A stretch of DNA of 64,000 nucleotides from an uncultured bacterium (GTDB lineage Bacteria; Planctomycetota; UBA1135; GCA-002686595), in NCBI GenBank assembly GCA_938075305.1, contig CALJGV010000025.1:1-64000 (forward strand), in the 5' to 3' direction. Positions 27,092 to 35,236 of the stretch are shown here, one piece after another. The notes beneath the pieces are model-generated. The model ran no database searches and had not been told where the DNA came from. It worked only from the letters and a program-made list of their open reading frames with translations. Every line of letters begins with the position of its first letter. Position 1 is the first letter of the stretch. A program made the position numbers and the translations under genes.

Positions 27092-28618
27092 ATGAGCACC
27101 GACCCTTCACCGTCCGCCAGCGCCGCCGTCGGCCAAGCGCTGGCGCGCGCCCCGTGGAGGACCATCGCCGCCATCGCCCTCGTCGGGGTGGCGCTTCGGG
27201 GCCTCCTGCTGTGGCTGGTCCTGCCCCTGGACATCCAGTCCGACGAGGCCAACTACCTCTACCTGGCGCTCGCGAAGGAGCGGCTCGGGATCTACTACGA
27301 CCAGCACCGCTACTTCTGGCCGCCCGGGTACCCGTGGCTGCTCTCGAAGTCGATCCACGCCTTCGGCATCGAGGGGCTGAACGTGCTGCGTGCCTTCCAG
27401 GTGGCGCTCTCCAGCGTCATTGGCGTGACGACCATGCTCTTCGCCTGGCGGCTGTTCTCGCGCCGCGCGGCGATCGTGGCCGGGGTGATCTGGGCCGTGG
27501 ATCTCCCCCTGGGCGCGTACACCCACTTCCTCTGGACGGAGACGGTCTTCCTCTCGCTGCTCCTGCCGGCCCTCTGGCACCTCGTCCGGGCGATGGACCT
27601 TTCGGACGAGGGCGATGACCTGGCGGCCACCCGGCGCCTGCTTGTGAGCGGCGTGCTGTTCGGGGTGGCCCTCTACATCAAGGAGTATGTCCTCTTCCTC
27701 GTCCCCGTCCTCGCGGTCGTCGTGGCGCTTCGGTCCCGCGGCGCTGGGTGGCCCGAGGCCCTGCGGCGCGCGTCGCTGCCCGTCCTCGCCGTGGCCGTGG
27801 TGACCCTGCCCTGGACGCTGCGCAACCACGAGGTGTACGGGCGGACCGTCGTCGGAGGCGCCACCCTGGGCGAGAACGTCTTCGTGGGGCTGAACGCGCG
27901 CTCGATGAACTTCGACGTCTTGCCCCTGCGCAAGCGCCGCGCCGACCTGGGCCTCCCGCAGATCGAGACCCTGGCCCGGACCTCCTTCACGGAGGTCCCC
28001 GCGGGCTGGGTGCCCGAGGACCGGGACGGCAACGGTGAGATCGAGGTGCGTGACGCGGGCTGGGACCGCGAGTTCGACGCCATCCACGCCATCGACCGCC
28101 ACTCCAGCCAGCTCCGCGCGGGCCTCGCCTTCGCCGCGGAGCACTCCGCGTGGACCCTCCGCACGCGCCTCAAGAAGTGGAGCGAGCTGGTGACCCCGCT
28201 GTCCTTCTTCACGCGTCACCAGGCCATGGCCATGTACCCCGAGGGTGGCGTGGTCGCCGGGGCCCTGCGCGGCCCCCTGGTGTTCCTCGCGCTCGCCCTC
28301 TCCACGCTCACGATGGTGCTCGGGGCCGCCGGCTACTTCCTGGCGCTCCGGCGGGGACCCTGCCGCGCCGTGTTCACCGTGCTCATCGGCTACGTGGTCC
28401 TGACCTCTCTCCTCGTGGCGATGTCGCGCTTCCGCGTCCCGCTGGAGCCCGTCCTGATCGTCATGACCGCGGGCCTCCTCGCCCACGGGCCGCAGGACCG
28501 GTCCCGTTCGCGGGTCGTTGGCCTCGCCGTGACGCTCCTTGTCCTCACCGGGCTGTGGTGGATCTCCTGGCCGGAGACGGTCGCCGCGGCGCAGATGGCC
28601 CTGGGGGTGACCCGATGA
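27092..28618 (+). CDS. Polytopic membrane glycosyltransferase, GT39/ArnT-like
   Basis: The protein has 508 residues with about ten hydrophobic helices. After the first helix comes the acidic loop IQSDEANYLYLALAKER, the place of the catalytic DE/DD motif in GT-C enzymes, then FWPPGYPWLLS, the PMT-type aromatic-Pro motif. These enzymes move sugars from polyprenyl phosphates to lipid or protein acceptors on the outer face of the cytoplasmic membrane. The frame is open further upstream, but the ATG at 27092 directly precedes the hydrophilic tail and first helix. It overlaps the next gene by four bases (ATGA). Confidence 0.85.
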   Translation: MSTDPSPSASAAVGQALARAPWRTIAAIALVGVALRGLLLWLVLPLDIQSDEANYLYLALAKERLGIYYDQHRYFWPPGYPWLLSKSIHAFGIEGLNVLRAFQVALSSVIGVTTMLFAWRLFSRRAAIVAGVIWAVDLPLGAYTHFLWTETVFLSLLLPALWHLVRAMDLSDEGDDLAATRRLLVSGVLFGVALYIKEYVLFLVPVLAVVVALRSRGAGWPEALRRASLPVLAVAVVTLPWTLRNHEVYGRTVVGGATLGENVFVGLNARSMNFDVLPLRKRRADLGLPQIETLARTSFTEVPAGWVPEDRDGNGEIEVRDAGWDREFDAIHAIDRHSSQLRAGLAFAAEHSAWTLRTRLKKWSELVTPLSFFTRHQAMAMYPEGGVVAGALRGPLVFLALALSTLTMVLGAAGYFLALRRGPCRAVFTVLIGYVVLTSLLVAMSRFRVPLEPVLIVMTAGLLAHGPQDRSRSRVVGLAVTLLVLTGLWWISWPETVAAAQMALGVTR

Positions 28619-29184
28619 GGCCCCGGAGCTGGATGCCCCACCTCGTCCTGCTGGCCATCGCCGGCGCCATGGCCCTGGTGGCCGGGGTGAAGCACCTCTC
28701 CACCGAGGAGGCGCTGCGCGTCGCCTTCGATGACGAGGCCCCCACCGATGACCGCCTCTGGGCCGCCCACGTGGCCTCGAACCGCGCGACCGCGCGGGAC
28801 CCCCGGCTCGGGGACGCCCTGGTGCGCGCCTTCCTCGCCGCCGGCGACGAGCGCCTGCGGGAGGGCGCGTTGACCATCGACCTCTGCCGCCACGCGATCC
28901 ACCCTCCGGGCACCCGGCCGGACGCCGCGCCGCCGCTCCAGAGCGCCTACGTCTACGCGGCTCTCGAGGGCGGCGAGTACACCCCCCACCGCGTGCGCTC
29001 CCGCGTGCTCTTCCGGCGCAAGGTCGGCGGCTCCTCCGTGGGCGGGATCCGCCGCATGGCCCTGCCCGAGGCGCGCTGGTTCATGGACAGCCTGCGGGGC
29101 ACCCCGCTACCCCCGCGTGAGGAGATCGACCGCTATCTGATCGAGCGCTCCCGGGAACCGGTCAACCTGAGGAAGCCGCGCTAG
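28615..29184 (+). CDS. Small membrane-anchored protein of unknown function
   Basis: The protein has 189 residues. I do not recognise the family. Residues 8-25 form a single hydrophobic segment (PHLVLLAIAGAMALVAGV); the rest is hydrophilic, helical and Arg-rich, with HVASNRATARDPRLGDALVR suggestive of HEAT-like helices. The ATG lies in the stop of the glycosyltransferase gene (ATGA, 28615-28618), so the two are translationally coupled and it may assist that enzyme. Confidence 0.8.
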   Translation: MRPRSWMPHLVLLAIAGAMALVAGVKHLSTEEALRVAFDDEAPTDDRLWAAHVASNRATARDPRLGDALVRAFLAAGDERLREGALTIDLCRHAIHPPGTRPDAAPPLQSAYVYAALEGGEYTPHRVRSRVLFRRKVGGSSVGGIRRMALPEARWFMDSLRGTPLPPREEIDRYLIERSREPVNLRKPR

Positions 29185-29211
29185 GCGCTCTCCGCCCCTC
29201 CGGTCGCCGGC

Positions 29212-29958
29212 TCAGCGCGGACGGTCCTCGCCCAGGTTCCGGGGCAGGTGGTGACGCGCCCCGCGCTCGAACGGGGTCCAGAGGGCCGCGCGCTGCCCCA
29301 TGGCCTTCACTGCGCCGTTGGCCCAGGTGTTGCATGTCCGGAAGAGGTGGTAGCTCCCGCGTCCCCCGAAGAAGCGGTCCGAGGTCCCGTAGCCGGGCGC
29401 TGGCAAGAGGACGGGCGCACCTGTTCCATCCCGTTCGAACCCGCGCTCCACGAACTCCACCAGGTCTCGGTAGCGCTCAGGGTCCAGGGAGACCCGGTGC
29501 ACGTGCTCGCCCGGGACCGGGGGCCCGATGTAGGCGGTGGCCCGCATGGCCGAGGGCGTCGGCCAGAGCGCGCCGCGCAGGGCGATGCCGACGGTGAGGT
29601 CGTCCCAGGTGGGCACCTCCAGGTAGAAGTCGTGGTCGCCCCACCCGAAGGCCACGTAGCCGCCCGGGCGCGCCGGCACCTCCGGGGGAAGCCAGTTGGA
29701 CCAATCTCGCTCCGGACGCGCGGTGGGGAGCCAGACCGACACGTGGACGCCGTTGGTCACCAGGTACACGTCCACCTCCCCGCCGTCGGGGTCCGCGCCG
29801 GCGTGCACGGGGATGCGCATGGCCACCTCGGCGGTCACCAGGTAGAGGCCAACGAGGGCCAGCGCCACGATGAGCCCCCGGGCCACCCCACGGAGCGTCC
29901 GCCGCCCGAGACCGGGGGCCGACCGCGAACGTTCGGGGGATTGGGAGGGAGGCTCCAT
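29212..29958 (-). CDS. TIGR02117/DUF2459 family protein
   Basis: The protein has 248 residues. One N-terminal helix (RGLIVALALVGLYLVTAEVA) anchors it. The family pattern is clear: YLVTNGVHVSVWLPT, then GYVAFGWGDHDFYLEVPTW and a late FRTCNTWANGAVKAMG, which carries the conserved Cys and Asn-Thr. The family has no established function; a NlpC/P60-like or permuted papain-like fold with Cys/His is plausible. Divergent from the HEAGH gene with only 40 bases between the starts, and convergent with the 189-residue gene. Confidence 0.85.
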   Translation of the reverse strand: MEPPSQSPERSRSAPGLGRRTLRGVARGLIVALALVGLYLVTAEVAMRIPVHAGADPDGGEVDVYLVTNGVHVSVWLPTARPERDWSNWLPPEVPARPGGYVAFGWGDHDFYLEVPTWDDLTVGIALRGALWPTPSAMRATAYIGPPVPGEHVHRVSLDPERYRDLVEFVERGFERDGTGAPVLLPAPGYGTSDRFFGGRGSYHLFRTCNTWANGAVKAMGQRAALWTPFERGARHHLPRNLGEDRPR

Positions 29959-29998
29959 GGCGACGGGTCAGCGATGAGCAGAGCGATATCCTGGGGCC

Positions 29999-30472
29999 AT
30001 GGCGAGCCCCGACCCCAACGAAATCGAGGCCTGGCACGAGGCCGGGCACGCCGTGATCGCCCACCTGCTCGGTGGCCGCATCGTGAGCGTCTCGCTGGAG
30101 CCCGAGGAGGACGGCCTCGGCGGCCGCTCCGCCATCCAGTGGGGCACCTCGGATGACGCCTCGGTCGCGAGCCTCTCGGGGCGTGTGGCCCTCGCGGGAC
30201 CCATCGCGGAGGTCGAGCGGTTCGGTGGCCACGACCTCGACGACGTCCATGTCCTCGCGGCGTGGGAGGCCGATTGGCGGGAGATCGAGCGCTGCGCTGC
30301 GGTCCTGGAGCGCAAGGCCGAGGGCCAGCGGCGCCTGGTCGAGGGCTGGGCTCGAGAGGTCCGGACCATGCTCCTCGACCCTGGCGTGGAGGAACTGGTG
30401 GCCCGGGTCGCGGACGCCCTCGACGCCCACGGTGAGCTGGACGAGACGCTCTTCGAGGACTGCCTGGGGTGA
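29999..30472 (+). CDS. Stand-alone zinc-metalloprotease-like protein with HEAGH motif (M41/FtsH-like)
   Basis: The protein has 157 residues. Near its N-terminus is WHEAGHAVIAHLLGG, a HExxH zinc motif in the form seen at the start of the FtsH (M41) protease domain, followed by the strand RIVSVSLEPEE and a helix GRVALAGPIAEVERFGGHDLDD whose Asp residues could supply the third ligand. There is no AAA ATPase domain and no membrane helix. It lies 30 bases before the M50 site-2 protease gene and is probably in one operon with it and scpA. Activity is inferred from the motif only. Confidence 0.75.
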   Translation: MASPDPNEIEAWHEAGHAVIAHLLGGRIVSVSLEPEEDGLGGRSAIQWGTSDDASVASLSGRVALAGPIAEVERFGGHDLDDVHVLAAWEADWREIERCAAVLERKAEGQRRLVEGWAREVRTMLLDPGVEELVARVADALDAHGELDETLFEDCLG

Positions 30473-30502
30473 GGCGCGGGGCGAGCGGTCTAGGATGCAG
30501 CC

Positions 30503-31195
30503 GTGCCCCCTGAGAAATACATCGTCGGAGCCGCGCTCGTCGCGATCCTGATCTTCGCCTTGGCCCTCCACGAGGCCGCCCACGCCGCCGTCGCCAACTG
30601 GTGTGGCGACGACACCGCGAAGCGCCTCGGCCGCGTGACGCTCAACCCGATCAAGAGCATCGACCCCGTGCTCACCATCCTGCTGCCGGGGATGCTCTTC
30701 TTCGTGCTCCCCGCGGTGCTGGACACCCCGCCGCTCATGTTCGGCGGCGCCAAGCCCGTGCCGGTCAACATGGGCCGGCTGCGGCACCCCTACCGGGACA
30801 TGATGTGGGTGGCGCTCGCGGGCCCGGTGACGAACCTGATCCTGGCCTTCCTGGCCATGGTCGCCCTCAAGAGCCTCCTGGTCGCTGGAGCCCTCGGGCC
30901 CCAGGACATAGGCGCGAAGATCCTGATGGGCGCGGTAATGTTCAACATCCTGCTGACCGTGTTCAACATGATCCCGATCCCCCCCCTGGACGGGTCGCGG
31001 GTCCTGACCTTCCTCCTGCCGGACCGCCTCCGGGTGCCGTTCAACGCCTTGACACCCCTGGGGATCCCGATCCTCTTCGCGCTGCTCTTCTTCGTGCCGG
31101 GCGGGCAGGATGCCTTGCTCGGCGGGATGGGCGCCCTCTACGATTGGCTCGCCGGCGCGGTCGAGGGGATCTTCAGCCTCCTCGGCGGAGGCTGA
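30503..31195 (+). CDS. Site-2 protease family intramembrane metalloprotease (M50)
   Basis: The protein has 230 residues with four to six hydrophobic helices. The zinc motif ALHEAAHAAVANWCGD sits in the first helix region, followed by GRVTLNPIKSIDPV, and a later NMIPIPPLDGSRVL provides the NPxxDG-type second zinc site. It is a short member without PDZ domain, like those often found beside scpA. It would cleave membrane-embedded substrates such as anti-sigma factors or signal-peptide remnants. It starts with GTG at 30503; the next gene begins four bases after its stop. Confidence 0.92.
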   Translation: MPPEKYIVGAALVAILIFALALHEAAHAAVANWCGDDTAKRLGRVTLNPIKSIDPVLTILLPGMLFFVLPAVLDTPPLMFGGAKPVPVNMGRLRHPYRDMMWVALAGPVTNLILAFLAMVALKSLLVAGALGPQDIGAKILMGAVMFNILLTVFNMIPIPPLDGSRVLTFLLPDRLRVPFNALTPLGIPILFALLFFVPGGQDALLGGMGALYDWLAGAVEGIFSLLGGG

Positions 31196-31199
31196 TTCC

Positions 31200-32240
31200 A
31201 TGACGACCACCGAGATGACCGACCCGGCCCAAGACGAGCCCGCCCCGGAGGGCCAGGCCCCGGCGCCGGACGCGGACGAGGGGCGCTCCCAGCGCACCGA
31301 GGACTTCACCGTCAAGCTCGAGGAGGTCTTCCAGGGGCCCCTCGACCTGCTCCTGCACCTCGTGAAGGAGCAGGAGGTGGAGATCCAGGACGTCCGCCTC
31401 GCCGACGTCGCCCAGTCCTACATGGACCATGTGCGCGCCCTCAAGGGCCTCGACATCGAGGTGGCGGGCGAGTTCCTCGTCATCGCCGCGACGCTCATGG
31501 CCATCAAGTCGCGCTCGCTGCTGCCCAGGGAGGAGATCGAGCTCGAGGATGACCTCGACCCACAGGACGAGCTGATCCAGCGCCTGATCGAGTACCGGCG
31601 CTTCAAAGGCGCCTCGGACGACCTCGAGGACCGCTTCCACCGCCGCACCCTCGAGCACGCCCGCGGGTACCGCCGCGAGGTCACCGACAACGAGCCCGAG
31701 CGCAGCTACGACCTCGGCGAGGTCACCTCCTGGGACCTCCTGGCCACCTTCTCGCGCCTCATGCGCGAGACCCTCGCCGGCAGGCCCCACACCATCAAGG
31801 GGGACCCCCGGCCCCTGCGTTGGTACGTCCAGTCCATCGGCTCCGCCGTCCGCAGCCGCCCCGAGGGCGCTTCCCTGCGGGACCTCGTGGAGGCCATGGG
31901 CGACGTCCCCACGCGCGAGGGCCTCGTGGGCGCCTTCTGCGCGCTCCTCGAGCTGATGAAGATCGGCCTCGTCTCCGCCCACCAGGAGGACCAGGCGGAG
32001 GACATCACCCTCAAGTGGTCCGCCCCGGAGGACGGGGAGAGCGACCTGGACGAGCTGATCAAGGCCTCGCGCTTCATGGATGAGGACTCCGAAGAGCTGG
32101 ACCAGGCCCTCGACTCCGCTGACGGTGACCCCGGCGGGTCCGAGGCCGACGCGGACGACCCCGCACCCGCCGAAGTGGATGCGTCCGCCGCGGAGCCGGA
32201 AGAGCGCCTCTCCACGGGCTCTCCGCCCTCCGGCGACTGA
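31200..32240 (+). CDS. scpA: Segregation and condensation protein A
   Basis: The protein has 346 residues. After an acidic, disordered start, the ScpA kleisin core begins with FQGPLDLLLHLVKEQEVEIQ, continues with FLVIAATLMAIKSRSLLP, and has the winged-helix end typical of the family near residues 210-285. ScpA bridges SMC heads and works with ScpB in chromosome condensation; neither smc nor scpB is in the window. A long acidic tail (about 60 residues after SRFMDEDSEELD) is an extension beyond usual members. Position directly after an M50 protease gene is a common arrangement. Confidence 0.95.
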   Translation: MTTTEMTDPAQDEPAPEGQAPAPDADEGRSQRTEDFTVKLEEVFQGPLDLLLHLVKEQEVEIQDVRLADVAQSYMDHVRALKGLDIEVAGEFLVIAATLMAIKSRSLLPREEIELEDDLDPQDELIQRLIEYRRFKGASDDLEDRFHRRTLEHARGYRREVTDNEPERSYDLGEVTSWDLLATFSRLMRETLAGRPHTIKGDPRPLRWYVQSIGSAVRSRPEGASLRDLVEAMGDVPTREGLVGAFCALLELMKIGLVSAHQEDQAEDITLKWSAPEDGESDLDELIKASRFMDEDSEELDQALDSADGDPGGSEADADDPAPAEVDASAAEPEERLSTGSPPSGD

Positions 32241-32378
32241 TAAGCTCCCGTCATCGCTCTGACCGCTCCGGCGCCCCTTGAGGCCGAGGCGCGGAGCGAC
32301 GATTCTCTCCTGCGCCAAGGCGCAGCCGAAACGAACCGTAGATCGCGAGGGTCACCCTCGCACGCCCCACACCACAAG
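32241..32378 (+). promoter_or_regulatory. Leader region of the thioredoxin gene with two hairpins
   Basis: This 138-base gap holds two perfect small hairpins: CTGCGCC-AA-GGCGCAG at 32310-32325 and GCGAGGG-TCA-CCCTCGC at 32345-32361. They could end scpA transcription or shape the thioredoxin leader. No known riboswitch pattern was recognised. Confidence 0.4.
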
Positions 32379-32702
32379 ATGAGCAGCCTCACCGAAACCT
32401 CCGACGCCAGCTGGGACACCGACGTCCTCGGCTCCGATCAGCCCGTCCTCGTCGACTTCTGGGCCCCCTGGTGCGGGCCCTGCAAGGCCATGCTCCCCTA
32501 CGTTGAGAAGCTTGCCGAGGAGTACGCCGGGAAGATCAAGGTCGTGAAGCTCAACACCCAGGACAACATGGAGACGGCCTCGAAGTACGGCATCACCTCC
32601 ATCCCGACCTTCGTCGTCGTCAAGGGCGGCGAGGTGCAGGAGCAGGTGATCGGTGCGCTCAAGTACGACGGCCTGAAGGGCCTCGTCGACCCGCACGTCT
32701 GA
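32379..32702 (+). CDS. trxA: Thioredoxin
   Basis: The protein has 107 residues, the standard single-domain length. The redox site is FWAPWCGPCKAM (WCGPCK) near residue 30 and the cis-Pro loop is SIPTFVVVKGG. It reduces protein disulfides in the cytoplasm using thioredoxin reductase, which is not in the window. Stands between scpA and fmt on the same strand; a 138-base leader suggests its own promoter. Confidence 0.95.
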   Translation: MSSLTETSDASWDTDVLGSDQPVLVDFWAPWCGPCKAMLPYVEKLAEEYAGKIKVVKLNTQDNMETASKYGITSIPTFVVVKGGEVQEQVIGALKYDGLKGLVDPHV

Positions 32703-32739
32703 TGGGCCCGCGGCGCTCCGCGTCGCCCCCCGACCGACC

Positions 32740-33678
32740 ATGCGCGTCGTCTTCCTTGGATCGCCGCCCTTCGCGACGCCGATTCTCCGCCGGCTCCTCG
32801 AGAGCCGCCACGAGGTCCTCGGCCTCGTCACGCCCCCCGATCGCCCCCGCGGTCGGGGGCGCGGCGTTTCTCGGTCCGAGCTGGCGACGCTCGCCGACGA
32901 CGCCGGCCTGCCCGTCCTCCAGCCCGCCTCCACCAAGGACCCCGAGTTCGTGGCCGCGCTCGCGGGCCTGGGCGCCGACGCCCTGATGGTGGCCAGCTAC
33001 GGAGAGATCCTCCGGTCGGAGATCCTCGACCTGTGCCCCCACGGCGCCCTCAACGTCCACGGCTCCCTCCTCCCGCGCTGGCGCGGAGCCTCGCCAATCC
33101 AGCGCGCCGTCGCCGCGGGCGACGCGCAGACAGGCGTCTCCATCCAGCGCATGGTGCTCGCCCTGGACGCGGGTGACGTGCTGCTCTCTCGCGCCACCCC
33201 CATCGGCGCCACCGAGACCTCCGCGGACCTGTTCGCCCGCCTCGCGGACCTGGGCGCAGCCGCCGCCGTGGAGGCCCTCGACCAGATCGAGGACGGCGAC
33301 GCCCGGTACGAGCCCCAGGACACCGAGCTCGTCACCCTGGCCCCCAAGCTGACCAAGGACGACGGGCGCATCGACTTCGACCGCGACCCCGGGTCCGTCG
33401 CCCGACACGTCCGCGCCATGACCACCTGGCCCGGCGCCCGGACCCGCCTCCCCGACGGGCGCGACCTCGTGGTCCTCGAGGCGCTCCCGGTGGAGCCCGC
33501 CGGGGCCACGCCTGCAGATGGACCCGCCGGGACGGTCCTCGCCGGCCCTGGCCTCGTGGTCCAGGCACGCGGAGGCGGTGTGCGCCTGCGGCGGCTCAAG
33601 CCCGCGGGGAAGGGCGCCATGGACGATGACGCGTTCCTCAACGGCGCGCGCCTCGAGCCAGGCGAGCGCCTCGGCTAG
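32740..33678 (+). CDS. fmt: Methionyl-tRNA formyltransferase
   Basis: The protein has 312 residues, the family length. It formylates initiator Met-tRNA using 10-formyl-THF, the product of fhs, also encoded in this window. Motifs: MRVVFLGSPPFA start, the catalytic stretch ALNVHGSLLPRWRGASPIQ with Asn and His, and LDAGDVLLS with the conserved Asp. A C-terminal OB-like domain begins near residue 205. Peptide deformylase is not adjacent. The downstream hairpin marks the end of the transcript. Confidence 0.95.
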   Translation: MRVVFLGSPPFATPILRRLLESRHEVLGLVTPPDRPRGRGRGVSRSELATLADDAGLPVLQPASTKDPEFVAALAGLGADALMVASYGEILRSEILDLCPHGALNVHGSLLPRWRGASPIQRAVAAGDAQTGVSIQRMVLALDAGDVLLSRATPIGATETSADLFARLADLGAAAAVEALDQIEDGDARYEPQDTELVTLAPKLTKDDGRIDFDRDPGSVARHVRAMTTWPGARTRLPDGRDLVVLEALPVEPAGATPADGPAGTVLAGPGLVVQARGGGVRLRRLKPAGKGAMDDDAFLNGARLEPGERLG

Positions 33679-33691
33679 CGCCCCTCAACGG

Positions 33692-33730
33692 GCAGCGCCC
33701 CGCACCAGCCGGGCCGGTGCGGGGCGCTGC
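33692..33730. terminator. Strong bidirectional hairpin between fmt and a convergent gene
   Basis: A perfect 15-bp stem (GCAGCGCCCCGCACC at 33692-33706, GGTGCGGGGCGCTGC at 33716-33730) with a nine-base loop lies just after the fmt stop and before the end of the convergent secreted-protein gene. There is no T-run, but it is the strongest hairpin seen in the window. A shorter GGGCCC-AGT-GGGCCC repeat follows at about 33738. Confidence 0.75.
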
Positions 33731-33767
33731 CCCAAGGGGGCCCAGTGGGCCCCTCAGCTTCGATGGA

Positions 33768-35063
33768 TCACTGGAACGTGACCGAGAGCCCGTCCGTGAA
33801 GTTGCTCGTCGCCGAGCCGCCGATGGCGTCCCGGTACCAGGCCTGGAAGTTCCAGGTGTCCCCCGCGACGGCCGTCACGAAGCCCGTGGGCTGGGGGATC
33901 TGGGTCAGGTTGAGCGCGAGGCTGATCTGGCCGATGGCGTTGGCCTGCTGGATCTGCCCCGGGCCGACGTAGCGACCGATGGAGCCCGACAGGCACAGGT
34001 TGCCCTGGCTCCCGCCCGGGTTCGCCGCGAAGCCCTGCGCAGTGCTCGCAAGGTAGAACGCGAAGGAGTTCGCCGGGAGGTTGGCGGTGCTGAGGGTCAG
34101 GTTGTTGTCCAGCGCCACGTCGGAGCCGGCGGCGGTGGTGTTGGCGATCGCACCCGTGGAGTTCGTGTTGGCCGCGCAGTACGAGGTACCGACGCCTCCG
34201 CCGCCTCCGCCGCTGCAGCCCGAGCCGCCGATCACCATCGAGTAGAAGTTGCAGTCGAAGTCCGGGTCGCTGATCCAGAGCTCGACGCGCAGGACGACGT
34301 TGAGGGGGGCGGTACCCGCCGAGTTGTCGATCAGCAGGTTCTCGTCGTCGGTGGCCGAGCCGCCGACCCCGAGGCTCACGCCGCCGCAGCCGTCGAACGC
34401 GAAGATGTCAACGTCGCCGACCGCGGTGGAGAAGAGCACGTCGATGGACATGGTGCCCCCGGCGTCCACGCAGAAGCTGTACCAGTCCGGGTCCAACTTG
34501 GAGCACCAAAGGTTGCTGTACGTTCCGTCAGGCAGCGCCACCGCGGACGCGCAGTCGTCGTTGTCCTCGAGCTGGTCGTCCTGGGCCGGGTCGCAGGGGT
34601 CTGCGCTGATCACGAACTGACCGGGGCCGTTGTTGCCTGCCCCCACCTGTCGGGACCCAACCCGCATGAGGTAGGACTGACCCTGGACGGCCGAGAAGGC
34701 GAGGCGCGAGAGCCCGTTGGCCCCGCAGTTCGCCGCGGCGCAGTCGATGAGGGTCAGCGAGCCACAGGACGAGTTCGCCGTGTAGACCGCGATCCGCGTC
34801 TCGAAGTTGGTGTTGGTGCCGCAGGTCTCGAAGCGAACGAAGTTCGTCGAGGGGGCCGTCCACTCGTACCAGAGGTCCTTGCGGACCGGGAGTCCATTGC
34901 AGTCGTTGACGCCGCTGGCGGTTGCCGACGAGTTGTCGAAGGAGAACGTGTTGTATCCGGCGATCGGGGTCGCGCCGCTGCAGTCGTCGTTCGACTGGGC
35001 GCTGGCGAGGCCGGGGGCGATGAAGAGGAGGCTGGCTCCAATGAAGAGGGACTTCGCGTTCAT
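33768..35063 (-). CDS. Secreted protein with PPC-like domains and a C-terminal domain shared with the 56409-58517 protein
   Basis: The protein has 431 residues. A signal peptide (SLFIGASLLFIAPGLASAQS) is followed by two units similar to bacterial pre-peptidase (PPC) beta-sandwich domains, with DLWYEWTAPSTNFVRFETC and YSFCVDAGGTMSIDVLFS. It is rich in cysteine for an extracellular protein. After a Gly run (CSGGGGGGVGTSYC) the last 137 residues form a separate domain with GNLCLSGSIGRY and a conserved end TSNFTDGLSVTFQ. No catalytic motif is visible. Its C-terminal domain aligns with that of the protein at 56409-58517, which suggests a common targeting or anchoring role. Convergent with fmt. Confidence 0.85.
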   Translation of the reverse strand: MNAKSLFIGASLLFIAPGLASAQSNDDCSGATPIAGYNTFSFDNSSATASGVNDCNGLPVRKDLWYEWTAPSTNFVRFETCGTNTNFETRIAVYTANSSCGSLTLIDCAAANCGANGLSRLAFSAVQGQSYLMRVGSRQVGAGNNGPGQFVISADPCDPAQDDQLEDNDDCASAVALPDGTYSNLWCSKLDPDWYSFCVDAGGTMSIDVLFSTAVGDVDIFAFDGCGGVSLGVGGSATDDENLLIDNSAGTAPLNVVLRVELWISDPDFDCNFYSMVIGGSGCSGGGGGGVGTSYCAANTNSTGAIANTTAAGSDVALDNNLTLSTANLPANSFAFYLASTAQGFAANPGGSQGNLCLSGSIGRYVGPGQIQQANAIGQISLALNLTQIPQPTGFVTAVAGDTWNFQAWYRDAIGGSATSNFTDGLSVTFQ

Positions 35064-35236
35064 GGTGGTGGGAGGCTTGAGGGATTGGGGGGCGCCGCTC
35101 GCCAGATGAGGGAAAGGCAGGTGAGCCGCGGGCGCCGAGTTGTTCGGATCACCCCATCATGACAGGACTTTGTGATCTTGCCGGTGATTCGCCGCCCGCG
35201 CCCCGCCCCGGTTCGCGCAACGGGGGCGCGCGGACC

